DNA of 64,000 bases from CAJQLB01 sp041392065 (lineage in GTDB: Bacteria > Bacteroidota > Bacteroidia > Flavobacteriales > Flavobacteriaceae). A program made the translations under genes and the position numbers. Positions within the stretch are counted from its first letter, which is position 1. Every line of letters starts with the position of its first letter. The notes under the pieces are model-generated. The model made no database searches and was not told where the DNA came from. It worked only from the letters and a program-made list of their open reading frames with translations. Positions 43,830 to 52,374 of the stretch are shown here, piece by piece. The stretch covers positions 496,001 to 560,000 of the forward strand of contig JAWKMU010000001.1 in assembly GCA_041392065.1 (NCBI GenBank). Reading direction: 5' to 3'.

Positions 43830-44377
43830 TTTCTCTTTTGAATAATTTCTGCCAATAGTTTTTTTGCACGAAGTAGTTTTACCTTTACATTATTCATGGG
43901 TTCATTAAGCTCTTCAGAAATTTCTTGGTAACTTAACTCTTGAAAGTATCTAAGGTTGATAATTTCCTGATAGTGAGGTTTTAGTTTTTTTATATCACGC
44001 AAAAGTTTTGCTAAATTCTGTTCGGTAATTAAAGTGTCTTCAGGAGAAGGTGATTCGTCAATGACCTGATGTGCATGGTGTTCGTCATGTTTGCTTTTAT
44101 CGTTAGGAATAATGTTTTTTTTCTTTCTTAAAAAATCAATATGAATATTTTTAGCAATGGTAATAAGCCAAGTATTGAACTTATATTCAGGGTTATAAGA
44201 TTTTATTTTATCAAAAGCGCGCGAAAATGTTTCAATAGTAATGTCTTCGGCATCATTCTCATTTTCTGTACGTTTTAAAAGGAAGCCATAGACATCATTC
44301 CAAAAACTGTCCAGTAAAAAATTAAAGGCCATTTGGTTATTCTTTTTTGCCTTTTCAATAGCTTCATTTATTTCCAA
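43826..44377 (-). CDS. ECF-type RNA polymerase sigma factor
   Basis: A 183-residue sigma-70 family protein. Region 2 is FLLKRTENENDAEDITIETFSRAFDKIKSYNPEYKFNTWLITIAKNIHIDFLRKKK (about 33-88), and region 4 is LKPHYQEIINLRYFQELSYQEISEELNEPMNNVKVKLLRAKKLL (about 132-175). The linker has a histidine-rich DEHHAHQV stretch. No anti-sigma gene is adjacent: it overlaps a glycosyltransferase gene (10 bases) upstream and the Nramp-like gene (4 bases) downstream, an unusual setting for an ECF factor. Confidence 0.93.
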   Translation of the reverse strand: MEINEAIEKAKKNNQMAFNFLLDSFWNDVYGFLLKRTENENDAEDITIETFSRAFDKIKSYNPEYKFNTWLITIAKNIHIDFLRKKKNIIPNDKSKHDEHHAHQVIDESPSPEDTLITEQNLAKLLRDIKKLKPHYQEIINLRYFQELSYQEISEELNEPMNNVKVKLLRAKKLLAEIIQKRK

Positions 44378-45480
44378 TGCGATGGTTTTGATATGAGATT
44401 GGATATAAAGATAGAGAATTGTGTTGCAATTAAAAAGAGTTCTATAAAAGGTAATAACAAAATTAAGCCAGTTTCTTCAAGTTTTTTAGATGAATAATTA
44501 ATAACTACATAAAAAATGATTAGCCTAAAAGTCATTAACGAAATTACCAAGATAGGCTTAAAAGTCGCTATGAGCAGAATTATTGAAAGTATCCAAAAAA
44601 GAATTTGAGAGACATAAAATATAGTTAATAAAGCTTTGTGCTTAAATTTGTAATGCTTTGCTGTTGAGACATGTCTTCGTTTTTGATTAAACCATTCTTT
44701 AAAAGTAGTTTTTGGCTGTGAAGTGGTGAAGCTATTTTTTGCAAAGCAGATGCTCGTATTTTTACCTGTTGCAACTTCATTTACAAACAAATCATCATCG
44801 CCAGATCTGATTTTTAAGTGGTTAATAAAACCATTGGCTTCAAAAAACAACTCTTTTCTATAAGCTAAATTTCGTCCAACAGCCATATATGGTAAGCCAA
44901 TTTTTGCATAAGAAAAATATTGTATGGCAGTAAGTAAAGTTTCAAACCTTATGAGCTTGTTTAAAAAGCTTTTGGGTTGCACATCATAAGCTCCGTAACC
45001 AATAACTATAGATTTCTTGTTTGTAAAATGACTGCTCATTGATGCTACCCAATCTTTTGAATTTGGCACACAGTCTGCATCAGTAAATAATAAAAAGTTG
45101 TTTGAAGCGGCTTTAATACCAAGTGTTAGAGCATATTTTTTATTTCCCCAAAACGCTTCGTTATTAACAATGTTTACAATTTTTATGTTAGAATGATTTT
45201 CTTTAAAGAATTCCATAACCTCTAAAGTCTCGTCACTTGAAGCATCATTTATGAGTACAATTTCAAACTGCTTATAATTTTGTTCTAATAATTTTGGAAT
45301 TAATCTTGATAAGTTTTCTGCTTCATTTTTAGCACAAACAACAACAGATATAGGAATGTTCTTTAATGAAGGATTGCTTTCTTTAGCAAAGGCAAATCTG
45401 GAAAAGATTAGAAGATAATAAACAGACTGGATGCATACAGTTACAATAAATGCGTAAAGGACAGCATCAAAAAAAGACAT
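44368..45480 (-). CDS. Family 2 glycosyltransferase, membrane-bound
   Basis: A 370-residue GT2 protein: one N-terminal helix, the GT-A domain (ISVVVCAKNEAENLSRLI, LINDASSDET, LLFTDADCVPNS with the DxD-type metal motif, RSGDDDLFVNEVA and the QKRRHV acceptor-side motif), and three C-terminal helices. It probably transfers a sugar onto a lipid or glycan at the cytoplasmic face. It lies 6 bases after the small CxxC protein and overlaps the sigma gene by 10 bases. Confidence 0.9.
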   Translation of the reverse strand: MSFFDAVLYAFIVTVCIQSVYYLLIFSRFAFAKESNPSLKNIPISVVVCAKNEAENLSRLIPKLLEQNYKQFEIVLINDASSDETLEVMEFFKENHSNIKIVNIVNNEAFWGNKKYALTLGIKAASNNFLLFTDADCVPNSKDWVASMSSHFTNKKSIVIGYGAYDVQPKSFLNKLIRFETLLTAIQYFSYAKIGLPYMAVGRNLAYRKELFFEANGFINHLKIRSGDDDLFVNEVATGKNTSICFAKNSFTTSQPKTTFKEWFNQKRRHVSTAKHYKFKHKALLTIFYVSQILFWILSIILLIATFKPILVISLMTFRLIIFYVVINYSSKKLEETGLILLLPFIELFLIATQFSIFISNLISKPSHWK

Positions 45481-45486
45481 TAGTAA

Positions 45487-45690
45487 TTAAGAGTGTTGGG
45501 AATCGTTACAATCTTTAAACTGGTCTGGAGTTCTACCACAAAAGCCACAAGCCTCACCATTTTTGTTAAGCATTGGGTTTTGACTTGCACAAGTACCAGC
45601 AAACTCACCATCTTTTTTTGCCCAGAGTTTAATGGCAATTCCTGCAATACATAAACCAAGTATAACGAATGTAATAAGTAAAAGTTTCAT
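45487..45690 (-). CDS. Small membrane-anchored cysteine-rich protein
   Basis: A 67-residue protein with one N-terminal hydrophobic helix (LLLITFVILGLCIAGIAIKL) and a short exposed part with four cysteines (GTCASQNP, ACGFCGRTPDQFKDC). The CGFCG arrangement suggests metal or redox binding. Similar short proteins are often annotated only as membrane or secreted protein in flavobacteria; no function is known to me. It opens the four-gene operon leading to the Nramp-like gene. Confidence 0.8.
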   Translation of the reverse strand: MKLLLITFVILGLCIAGIAIKLWAKKDGEFAGTCASQNPMLNKNGEACGFCGRTPDQFKDCNDSQHS

Positions 45691-45716
45691 TAATTTTTTC
45701 TTTGTGCAAAGATAAT

Positions 45717-45724
45717 TGTTTCTA
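45717..45724 (-). promoter_or_regulatory. -7 element of the CxxC/GT2/sigma/Nramp operon
   Basis: On the minus strand this reads TATCTTTG, 26 bases before the ATG of the small membrane protein. Confidence 0.5.
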
Positions 45725-45815
45725 ATAAAATTTACTGGGTGACAAAAAATAAATTTAAGTGTCTTATTTATAATTGCTTATATTTATGTTTAACTAACCA
45801 CTAATTTTTTATTTT

Positions 45816-46517
45816 ATGAAAAAACTAATTTCAGAATTATTCGGAACATTTTGTTTGGTCTTATTTGGTTGCGGAGCTGCAGCAGTAGCTGGAGGCTCTG
45901 TTGGCGCAGTTTCAGGGCTTGGTTTATTGGGTATTTCGCTTGCTTTTGGTTTGGCTGTAGTTGTTATGGCTTATGCTATTGGTCCAATTTCGGGATGCCA
46001 TATTAATCCTGCGATTTCTATCGGAATGATGGTGGCTGGCAAATTATCTGCTAAAGATACTGTTGGCTATGTTGTTGCACAATGTGTTGGAGCACTTTTA
46101 GGTGCTTTGGTGTTGTCTCTTATTTTAAATGGTCAAGCTGGCTTTGAAGCTGGAGAATGGGCTTATGGCTCTAATGGTTGGGGAGAAGGTTATTTAGGAA
46201 ATTATAGCATGCAATCTGCTTTTATTGCCGAATTGGTGTTTACTGCTATTTTTCTAATCGTTATTCATGCTGTAACATCTAAATTAGGTAATGCAACTAT
46301 GGCTGGATTGGCTATTGGTATTACTTTGGTACTGATTCACATGGTAGTTATCCCTGTGACTGGGACTTCAGTAAATCCAGCAAGAAGTTTCGGCCCTGCA
46401 ATGTTGGCTCAAGGAATGGCTTTACAACAACTATGGTTGTTTATCGTAGCTCCTATAGCTGGTGGAATTTTAGGTACGCTTATCTGGAAATATGGTATTG
46501 CTACCGAAAATAATTAA
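45816..46517 (+). CDS. aqpZ: Aquaporin Z-type water channel
   Basis: A 233-residue six-helix MIP-family channel with both half-helix motifs: HINPAISIG (NPA 64-66) and SVNPARSFGPA (NPA 187-189). Selectivity-filter positions look AqpZ-like, with Arg immediately after the second NPA and a histidine in helix 5 (LIHMVVIPVTGT), which points to water rather than glycerol. It is transcribed alone and closed by a strong terminator shared with the convergent anti-sigma gene. Confidence 0.95.
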   Translation: MKKLISELFGTFCLVLFGCGAAAVAGGSVGAVSGLGLLGISLAFGLAVVVMAYAIGPISGCHINPAISIGMMVAGKLSAKDTVGYVVAQCVGALLGALVLSLILNGQAGFEAGEWAYGSNGWGEGYLGNYSMQSAFIAELVFTAIFLIVIHAVTSKLGNATMAGLAIGITLVLIHMVVIPVTGTSVNPARSFGPAMLAQGMALQQLWLFIVAPIAGGILGTLIWKYGIATENN

Positions 46518-46519
46518 AT

Positions 46520-46582
46520 AAAAAAAGAGGCTTTCTTTAGTAAGGATAATGCTATTAATCAATTTTAGAAAGCCTCTTTTTA
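46520..46582. terminator. Bidirectional terminator between aqpZ and anti-sigma gene
   Basis: AAAAAGAGGCTTTCT (46522-46536) pairs with AGAAAGCCTCTTTTT (46567-46581), a 15-bp stem around a 30-base loop, with A- and T-runs on the two sides. Confidence 0.85.
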
Positions 46583-46596
46583 AACAATTCTTAGTA

Positions 46597-47394
46597 TTAA
46601 TTGTTTTTGTTTTTTAAAGGTATCTCTGCAACAGAATTTTCAACTGTTCCAGTTTTTTTACCATTTTTAGGTTCAATGGTAATGCTTAAACTTAAAGCAT
46701 CTTCTATATAAGGTACAGACTTAAGTTTTCCGTTTGAAGCATCTAATGTACCCAAGTTAATTTTTTTATCTTGCAGATTTGCCCACATTTGGTAGGTCTG
46801 CTCATCAGAAAGCTTTGGAAGAGAAACCACATCTATTAGTGATGATTTTTCAATTGGGTTAATATAAGCAACGGTTTTAAGGTCTTTGGCTCTTTCATTA
46901 CCACGAAGCACATATTTTTCGGTTTCAGGATTATTTAGCTTGTTAAATGCTTTAAGGACATTATCCAACTTATTGTTGTTATCGTTTATGTCTTTTCTTA
47001 AATCAAAAATTTCATCAGCTATTGTATTGTTTTCGTTTACTAAGGTTTGGTTTTTATTATATAGCATAAACGAATAGCTTGCAAACACAAGTGCAGCAAC
47101 ACTTGCTGCAATACTATACCAAGATTTATTGCTCTTTTTTGTAGTGTGTAATGTAATTACAGGTTGTTCGTCAAGCTTTTCCAAAATTGATGGAAGCATG
47201 TTTTTTGAAGGCTTAGCAGCATTTGTTATGGCTGCAAACTCTAATTGTTCTTGAAGTAAATGATACTCTTCTTCAATTTCTGGATAGTCTTTAATATAGC
47301 TTTCCACGTGTTTAGATTCTATTTCTGTAGTAGCTCCTATAACATACTTGTCCAGTAATCCAGAATTCAAAAAATTATGTAGTTTTTTTTCCAT
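46597..47394 (-). CDS. Anti-sigma factor (RskA-like)
   Basis: A 265-residue single-pass membrane protein. The N-terminal cytoplasmic part (about 1-90) contains the anti-sigma helices (LLDKYVIGATTEIESKHVESYIKDYPEIEEEYHLLQEQLE). A transmembrane helix (about 93-111, WYSIAASVAALVFASYSFML) is followed by a coiled-coil stalk and the C-terminal RskA domain (LPKLSDEQTYQMWANLQDKKINLGTLDAS ... LSITIEPKNG). It lies 12 bases after its sigma factor and should hold it inactive at the membrane until a signal triggers release. Confidence 0.92.
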   Translation of the reverse strand: MEKKLHNFLNSGLLDKYVIGATTEIESKHVESYIKDYPEIEEEYHLLQEQLEFAAITNAAKPSKNMLPSILEKLDEQPVITLHTTKKSNKSWYSIAASVAALVFASYSFMLYNKNQTLVNENNTIADEIFDLRKDINDNNNKLDNVLKAFNKLNNPETEKYVLRGNERAKDLKTVAYINPIEKSSLIDVVSLPKLSDEQTYQMWANLQDKKINLGTLDASNGKLKSVPYIEDALSLSITIEPKNGKKTGTVENSVAEIPLKNKNN

Positions 47395-47406
47395 TGCTTT
47401 TAACTT

Positions 47407-47937
47407 TTAAGGATTATAGATTTTTTTAAGCTCTCTTAATCCAATTTTTAATCTAGACTTTATGGTACCCAATGGGATATTTAGTTCTTCGCTAGCTTCT
47501 TGTTGCGTCATGCCTTCAAAATAGAGAGCGTTGAGCACAACTTGATACTTTGGGTCTAAATTTTCAACGTGTTTTCTTAAATCAAGTCCTTCTTGATAAA
47601 GACCTTCGGTTGATAGTTTATATACGTTTGAATCTGAAATTTGGACTTCTTTATTGAATTTTAAGTTTTGGCTTCTTAACTTGTCTATTGCAGTATTTCT
47701 TGCAATTCGATACATCCACGTAAAAAGTTTAGCTTTTTCGGCATCATATTTTTTGGCATATCTCCAAATCTTTATCATACTCTCTTGCAGTGCATCTTCA
47801 GCTAAAGCCTCATCAATTGTTATTTTTTTTATGACACCATAAAGAGTGTTTGAGTAATTTTCGTAGATGATAGAAATTGCTCTTTTGTCTCCTTTTTTTA
47901 ATAGGTTTACTATTTCTTTTTCTAGTTCTGTAACCAA
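47407..47937 (-). CDS. ECF-type sigma factor paired with RskA-like anti-sigma
   Basis: A 176-residue sigma-70 family protein with region 2 (SIIYENYSNTLYGVIKKITIDEALAEDALQESMIKIWRYAKKYDAEKAKLFTWMYRIARNTAIDKLRSQ) and region 4 (LDPKYQVVLNALYFEGMTQQEASEELNIPLGTIKSRLKIGLRELKKIY). It resembles the SigK group in layout. The anti-sigma gene follows directly, so the pair forms a membrane-stress switch whose regulon is unknown. Confidence 0.94.
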   Translation of the reverse strand: MVTELEKEIVNLLKKGDKRAISIIYENYSNTLYGVIKKITIDEALAEDALQESMIKIWRYAKKYDAEKAKLFTWMYRIARNTAIDKLRSQNLKFNKEVQISDSNVYKLSTEGLYQEGLDLRKHVENLDPKYQVVLNALYFEGMTQQEASEELNIPLGTIKSRLKIGLRELKKIYNP

Positions 47938-48040
47938 GATTTTATTTGTTAGAATGGGTTAAAATTACTAAAAAGCGTGGATAAATGTGTATAGATTTAC
48001 TTTGAAACTTTGGAAACGTATATCAGCCTTAAAAATTGTT

Positions 48041-49054
48041 TTAGATGATATTTACTTCGGCTTCAAGTTCTATATTAAAAATCCTATAAATTGTTTTTTG
48101 AATGAGTTGAGACAAATTATTAATGTCGTTTCCTTTAGCATTACCATAATTTACCAACACTAAAGCTTGATTTTTGTGCACACCATAATTACCAAAAGTC
48201 TTTCCTTTAAATCCAGCTTTTTCTATGAGCCAACCAGCTGGAACTTTTACAGTAGTTTCTGAGACTGTGTAGCTTGGAATGTCTGAAAAATTTTGTTTAA
48301 GAGTGTTGTAATGAGTTTTTGAAATCACAGGGTTTTTAAAAAAACTACCACTATTCCCAATTTTTTTTGGGTCTGGAAGTTTTGATGTTCTAATAGTAAT
48401 CACAGCATTAGAAACATCTTTTATGGTTGGGTTATTGATTTTTTGTGCCTTTAATTCACTATCAATGGCACCATATTCGGTTTTTATTTGGTGATTTTTA
48501 GTGGTCAGTTTAAAAGTGACATTTAGTATAATGTATTCGCCTTTTTTTTCGTTTTTAAAGATTGAATTTCTATAATCAAACTGACATTCTGCTTTACTGA
48601 ATGTTTTTATAGTTCCTGTACTTATGTGTATGGCTTCACATGATTCAAAAACATCTTTTAGCTCTACGCCATAAGCACCAATGTTTTGAATAGGAGCTGT
48701 ACCAACATTTCCAGGGATTAGTGATAAATTTTCAATACCACCAAAATTATTATCTATACACCATAAAACAAAGGCATGCCAATTTTCGCCTGCTGATGCT
48801 TTTACTAAAACTTCATTATCAGATTGAGATTCAATAGAAATCCCTTTTAAGTTGATATGAATAACGAGAGCATCAACATCTTGTGTTAATAGCATATTGC
48901 TGCCTCCTCCTAAAATGAATTTTTGTTCATTCTTTTTAGATGTTAAAATCTCAATCAATTCATTAATAGTATTAACAGAGATAAACAGTTTTGCAAGTAC
49001 ATCAATGCCAAAAGTATTGTAAGGCTTTAAAGATATGTCGCTTTTAATATTCAC
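48041..49054 (-). CDS. murB: UDP-N-acetylenolpyruvoylglucosamine reductase
   Basis: MurB reduces UDP-GlcNAc-enolpyruvate to UDP-MurNAc in peptidoglycan synthesis. The 337-residue type I enzyme has KPYNTFGID at the N terminus, the FAD-binding KFILGGGSNMLL and LSLIPGNVGTAPIQNIGAYGVEL, and C-terminal SGSFFKNPVI, where the catalytic serine lies, plus VPAGWLIEKAGFKGK. Its ATG overlaps the aminotransferase stop by one base. Confidence 0.96.
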   Translation of the reverse strand: MNIKSDISLKPYNTFGIDVLAKLFISVNTINELIEILTSKKNEQKFILGGGSNMLLTQDVDALVIHINLKGISIESQSDNEVLVKASAGENWHAFVLWCIDNNFGGIENLSLIPGNVGTAPIQNIGAYGVELKDVFESCEAIHISTGTIKTFSKAECQFDYRNSIFKNEKKGEYIILNVTFKLTTKNHQIKTEYGAIDSELKAQKINNPTIKDVSNAVITIRTSKLPDPKKIGNSGSFFKNPVISKTHYNTLKQNFSDIPSYTVSETTVKVPAGWLIEKAGFKGKTFGNYGVHKNQALVLVNYGNAKGNDINNLSQLIQKTIYRIFNIELEAEVNII

Positions 49055-50244
49055 TAATCTTGATAAACTTTAAGGGCTTCTTTTAATATATGTACTGCTT
49101 TTATAAGACTTTCTTCTTTAAGTACATAGGCAATCCTGATTTGGTTAAGACCAACTCCTGGAGTAGAGTAAAACCCAGCTGCTGGTGCAACCATAACGGT
49201 TTCACCATTAACATCAAATTTTTCTAAAAGCCATTGCGCAAAATCGTCAGAATTTTTTACAGGTAACTCAACAATGCAATAAAAAGCACCTTTTGGTGTA
49301 GCGACTTTAAGTCCTTCAATTTTTTTAAGTTCAGTTATTAAAGTGTTTCTGCGTTTTACGTACTCATCAATCACATCATCAAAATAGCTTTGTGGTGTAT
49401 CTAATGCAGCTTCACTGGCTATTTGAGCTAAGGTTGGTGGACTTAATCTAGCTTGTGCAAATTTTAACGCAGTAGCAATTACTTCCTTATTTTTTGATAC
49501 TATACAACCAATTCTTGCGCCACACATACTGTATCGTTTTGAAACCGAATCAATTACAATAGCATTTTCCTCTAAGCCTTCTTCTTGTAATATGGAGTAA
49601 TGTTTTACACCATCGTAGGTAAATTCTCGGTAAACTTCATCAGCTATTAAAAATAAATCATGCTTTTTAACAATCTCTGCAAGCTTTTTTATTTCTTCTT
49701 TAGAATAGAGGTAACCTGTTGGATTTCCTGGATTGCAAATAAGGATTGCTTTGGTTTTTTTAGTGATTAGTTTTTCAAATTCTTCTATTGGTGGCAAAGC
49801 AAAATTATTTTCAATTTTAGAGATTACAGGCACAATTTTTACACCAGAAGCAGTTGAAAACCCATTATAATTTGCATAAAAAGGTTCTGGTATAATAATC
49901 TCATCGTCTGCATCCATAACACTTCCAAAAGCAAATAAAAGAGCTTCACTGCCACCAGTTGTAACAATAATATTGTTTTTATTAACACTAATATGATGTT
50001 TAGCATAGTAATTTGCAATTTTCAATCTATATTCATCTGAGCCTTCTGAGCGAGTATATGCCAAAATATCTAAAGAGTGAACACTAACAGCATCTAAAGC
50101 AACTTTAGGTGTTTTAATATCTGGTTGGCCAATGTTTAAATGGTATACTGTTTTTCCTTTACTATAAGCTAATTCTGCATAAGGAACCAATTTGCGAATT
50201 GGCGATTGTGGCATTGCTTGCCCTTTATTTGAAATCTTTGGCAT
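49054..50244 (-). CDS. PLP-dependent class I aminotransferase
   Basis: A 396-residue fold-type I aminotransferase. The PLP lysine is K236 in DSVSKRYSMCGARIG; GGSEALLFA, NPGNPTGYLYSKEE and ADEVYREFTYDG are the other conserved blocks. It resembles aspartate/aromatic transaminases of subgroup I-gamma, but the CGARIG form in place of the usual AGWRIG makes the substrate uncertain. It is translationally coupled with murB. Confidence 0.92.
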   Translation of the reverse strand: MPKISNKGQAMPQSPIRKLVPYAELAYSKGKTVYHLNIGQPDIKTPKVALDAVSVHSLDILAYTRSEGSDEYRLKIANYYAKHHISVNKNNIIVTTGGSEALLFAFGSVMDADDEIIIPEPFYANYNGFSTASGVKIVPVISKIENNFALPPIEEFEKLITKKTKAILICNPGNPTGYLYSKEEIKKLAEIVKKHDLFLIADEVYREFTYDGVKHYSILQEEGLEENAIVIDSVSKRYSMCGARIGCIVSKNKEVIATALKFAQARLSPPTLAQIASEAALDTPQSYFDDVIDEYVKRRNTLITELKKIEGLKVATPKGAFYCIVELPVKNSDDFAQWLLEKFDVNGETVMVAPAAGFYSTPGVGLNQIRIAYVLKEESLIKAVHILKEALKVYQD

Positions 50245-50379
50245 TTGAAAGTACTTTTTTAATTGTAGCGCAAAGTTCTGAAAATTATCTTAAAATTTAA
50301 TTAAATAATGGTATTGTAATTAAATAATTACTAAAAAGATTTGTAAATTGGATTGAACACGTTAAATACTTTGTTTTTA

Positions 50380-51711
50380 ATGTATCGATCAAAAAAAATT
50401 GCTTTTATATTTTTGTTGTGTGGTTTGTTTTCTTTTTCTCAAGGCAAGTTTGTGCTTCAAGGAGTAAAAAAGGATAAAATTAATTTTAAACTCATCAACA
50501 ACCTAATTGTTATTCCTGTTGAAATAAATGGAGTGGAGCTTTCATTTTTATTAGACACAGGAGTTAGTAAGCCTATTATTTTTAATTTTTTGAATCTTAC
50601 TGAGGATTTACAAATAAATCAAGCAGAAAAAATTTATTTACGCGGATTAGGTGAAGGAGAATCAGTTGAAGCTTTAAAATCAACAAACAATATATTTAAA
50701 ATTGGAAAAGCCATAAGCATAAGCCAAAGTCTTTATGCAGTTTTTGATCCTGATTTAAATTTTGCGCCTCGACTTGGAGTGCCCATTCATGGTATTATTG
50801 GTTATGATTTTTTAAAAGATTTTATTGTTGAAGTAAATTATTCAGCTCGCTATATTAGAATATATGACCCAGAAAGTTATAAGCCCAAAAATTGTTCTTC
50901 TTGTGAGGTTTTTGATATAGAGTTTTTTAACAACAAACCCTATATTACAGGCAGTGTAGAAATGGCAAAGGAAGATATTCCTGTTACATTACTTATAGAT
51001 TCTGGCGGAAGTGATGCAATTTGGTTATTTGATGATGAAGAACGTGGTATTAATATCCCAGAAAAATATTTTGAAGATTTTTTAGGAAGAGGTTTAAGTG
51101 GTAGCGTATATGGTAAGAGAGCAAAAGTAAGTTCTTTTTCACTTGGTAGATTTAAATTAAGACATGTTAATGCAGCATTTCCTGATTCTACATCTATTAG
51201 TTTTGCAAGAAAATTTAAAGAAAGAAGTGGTACAGTTTCTGGTGAGGTATTAAAGCGATTTAATATTATTTATGATTATTTAAATAACAAGGTTAGCTTA
51301 AAGAAAAATAGAAATTTTTCTGAGCCATTTTACTACAATAAAAGTGGTATAAGTTTAGAACACGATGGTGTAAGAGTAGTAAGAACAGTAGAGCAGGATC
51401 GTGGGATTTCAAGGTTTCAATCAGCGAATGAATCTGTTGCTATAAGTGATTTGGTTGTTTCTGGTAATTATAAATATTCTTTGGCACCTTCTTTTAAAAT
51501 TGTTGAACTTCGTATTGATTCGCCAGCCTATAGAGCTGGTTTGCAGTTAGGTGATGTTATTTTAAGTATTAACAATAAACATGCACATTTGTACTCAATG
51601 CAGCAAATAATTCAAATGTTTTATGGTGAAGATGGTAAACGAATAAGACTAGTTATTGATAGGCAAGGCATACAGAAAAGATTCGAGTTTAAACTTGAGA
51701 GTTTATTATAA
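50380..51711 (+). CDS. Retropepsin-like aspartyl protease with C-terminal PDZ domain
   Basis: A secreted protein of 443 residues. The frame opens at a TTG (50353), but the ATG at 50380 gives a clean signal peptide (MYRSKKIAFIFLLCGLFSFSQ). Two aspartyl protease half-sites are present, LLDTGVSK (about residue 57) and LLIDSGGSD (about 205), so one chain carries both active-site loops. A PDZ domain occupies about 350-440 (VVELRIDSPAYRAGLQLGDVILSINNKHA). It probably cleaves or senses envelope proteins; the target is unknown. Confidence 0.88.
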   Translation: MYRSKKIAFIFLLCGLFSFSQGKFVLQGVKKDKINFKLINNLIVIPVEINGVELSFLLDTGVSKPIIFNFLNLTEDLQINQAEKIYLRGLGEGESVEALKSTNNIFKIGKAISISQSLYAVFDPDLNFAPRLGVPIHGIIGYDFLKDFIVEVNYSARYIRIYDPESYKPKNCSSCEVFDIEFFNNKPYITGSVEMAKEDIPVTLLIDSGGSDAIWLFDDEERGINIPEKYFEDFLGRGLSGSVYGKRAKVSSFSLGRFKLRHVNAAFPDSTSISFARKFKERSGTVSGEVLKRFNIIYDYLNNKVSLKKNRNFSEPFYYNKSGISLEHDGVRVVRTVEQDRGISRFQSANESVAISDLVVSGNYKYSLAPSFKIVELRIDSPAYRAGLQLGDVILSINNKHAHLYSMQQIIQMFYGEDGKRIRLVIDRQGIQKRFEFKLESLL

Positions 51712-51748
51712 AAAAAAAGACCTTCTGCGAAGAAGGTCTTTTTTTTTA
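51711..51748. terminator. Bidirectional terminator
   Basis: AAGACCTTCT (51717-51726) pairs perfectly with AGAAGGTCTT (51731-51740) around loop GCGA, with A- and T-runs on either side. It serves both the protease gene and the convergent DUF1573 gene. Confidence 0.9.
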
Positions 51749-51766
51749 TAGATTGTTGAGTTTATT

Positions 51767-52195
51767 TTATTGCTCAATCAAGCTTTTGCTTTTCTTTTCT
51801 AATACACTTGTTTTATCAGAATCTACAACAGTACCTTTAATGGTTAAAGCTACAGTTGGTGTATCAGCATTAGAAGTTACAGCAATAGTTTTGCGAAAAG
51901 GCATAACTCTATTGGTATCATATTTAACTGTAATTTCTCCAGTCATTCCAGGCATAATTGGGTCTTCAGGCTTTTTAGGTACTGTGCAACCGCAACTCGA
52001 TTTTACCTTAGAGATAATTAAAGGAGCATCACCTGTATTTTTAAATTTAAAAACACGTACACCATCAGCACCTTTTTCAATTGTTCCATAGTCTATGGTA
52101 TCAGAATCAAACTCAATTTTTGCAACTTTATCTTGCGCATTTATTGAAAAGCTTAGTAATCCTACAAACAAAATAGTAATTAATTGTTTCATCAT
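51767..52195 (-). CDS. DUF1573 secreted protein (paralogue of 11751-12266)
   Basis: A 142-residue exported protein: signal peptide MMKQLITILFVGLLSFSINAQ, then one DUF1573 domain (IEFDSDTIDYGTIEKGADGVRVFKFKNTGDAPLIISKVKSSCGCTVPKKP). The frame is open from 52243, but the signal peptide starts at 52195 (or 52192). Unlike the copy near nusB it has no lipobox cysteine, so it should be periplasmic or secreted. The function is unknown. Confidence 0.88.
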   Translation of the reverse strand: MMKQLITILFVGLLSFSINAQDKVAKIEFDSDTIDYGTIEKGADGVRVFKFKNTGDAPLIISKVKSSCGCTVPKKPEDPIMPGMTGEITVKYDTNRVMPFRKTIAVTSNADTPTVALTIKGTVVDSDKTSVLEKKSKSLIEQ

Positions 52196-52336
52196 TTTTA
52201 TTTTTAGTAATGTAAACATACTTACTTTTTGAGCATTCTGCAAAAATTTTGGATGTAATGCACAAAACTTAACACAAACATTAAGAATACACGTACATTA
52301 TACAGCTTTAATATTTTACAAAACACAAAATATAAG

Positions 52337-52344
52337 TACTTTTG
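52337..52344 (+). promoter_or_regulatory. -7 element of valS
   Basis: TACTTTTG matches TAnnTTTG and ends 30 bases before the ATG at 52375. It overlaps the TTG at 52342 that opens the longest frame, which argues that translation starts at 52375. Confidence 0.6.
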
Positions 52345-52374
52345 CGTTTTATTATTCAAAAACTATTCCAAAGT

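Noticed and set aside
52342..52374. Eleven-codon N-terminal extension of ValS from a TTG
   Set aside because: It overlaps the -7 promoter element and lacks similarity to ValRS N termini; the ATG at 52375 is the better start.
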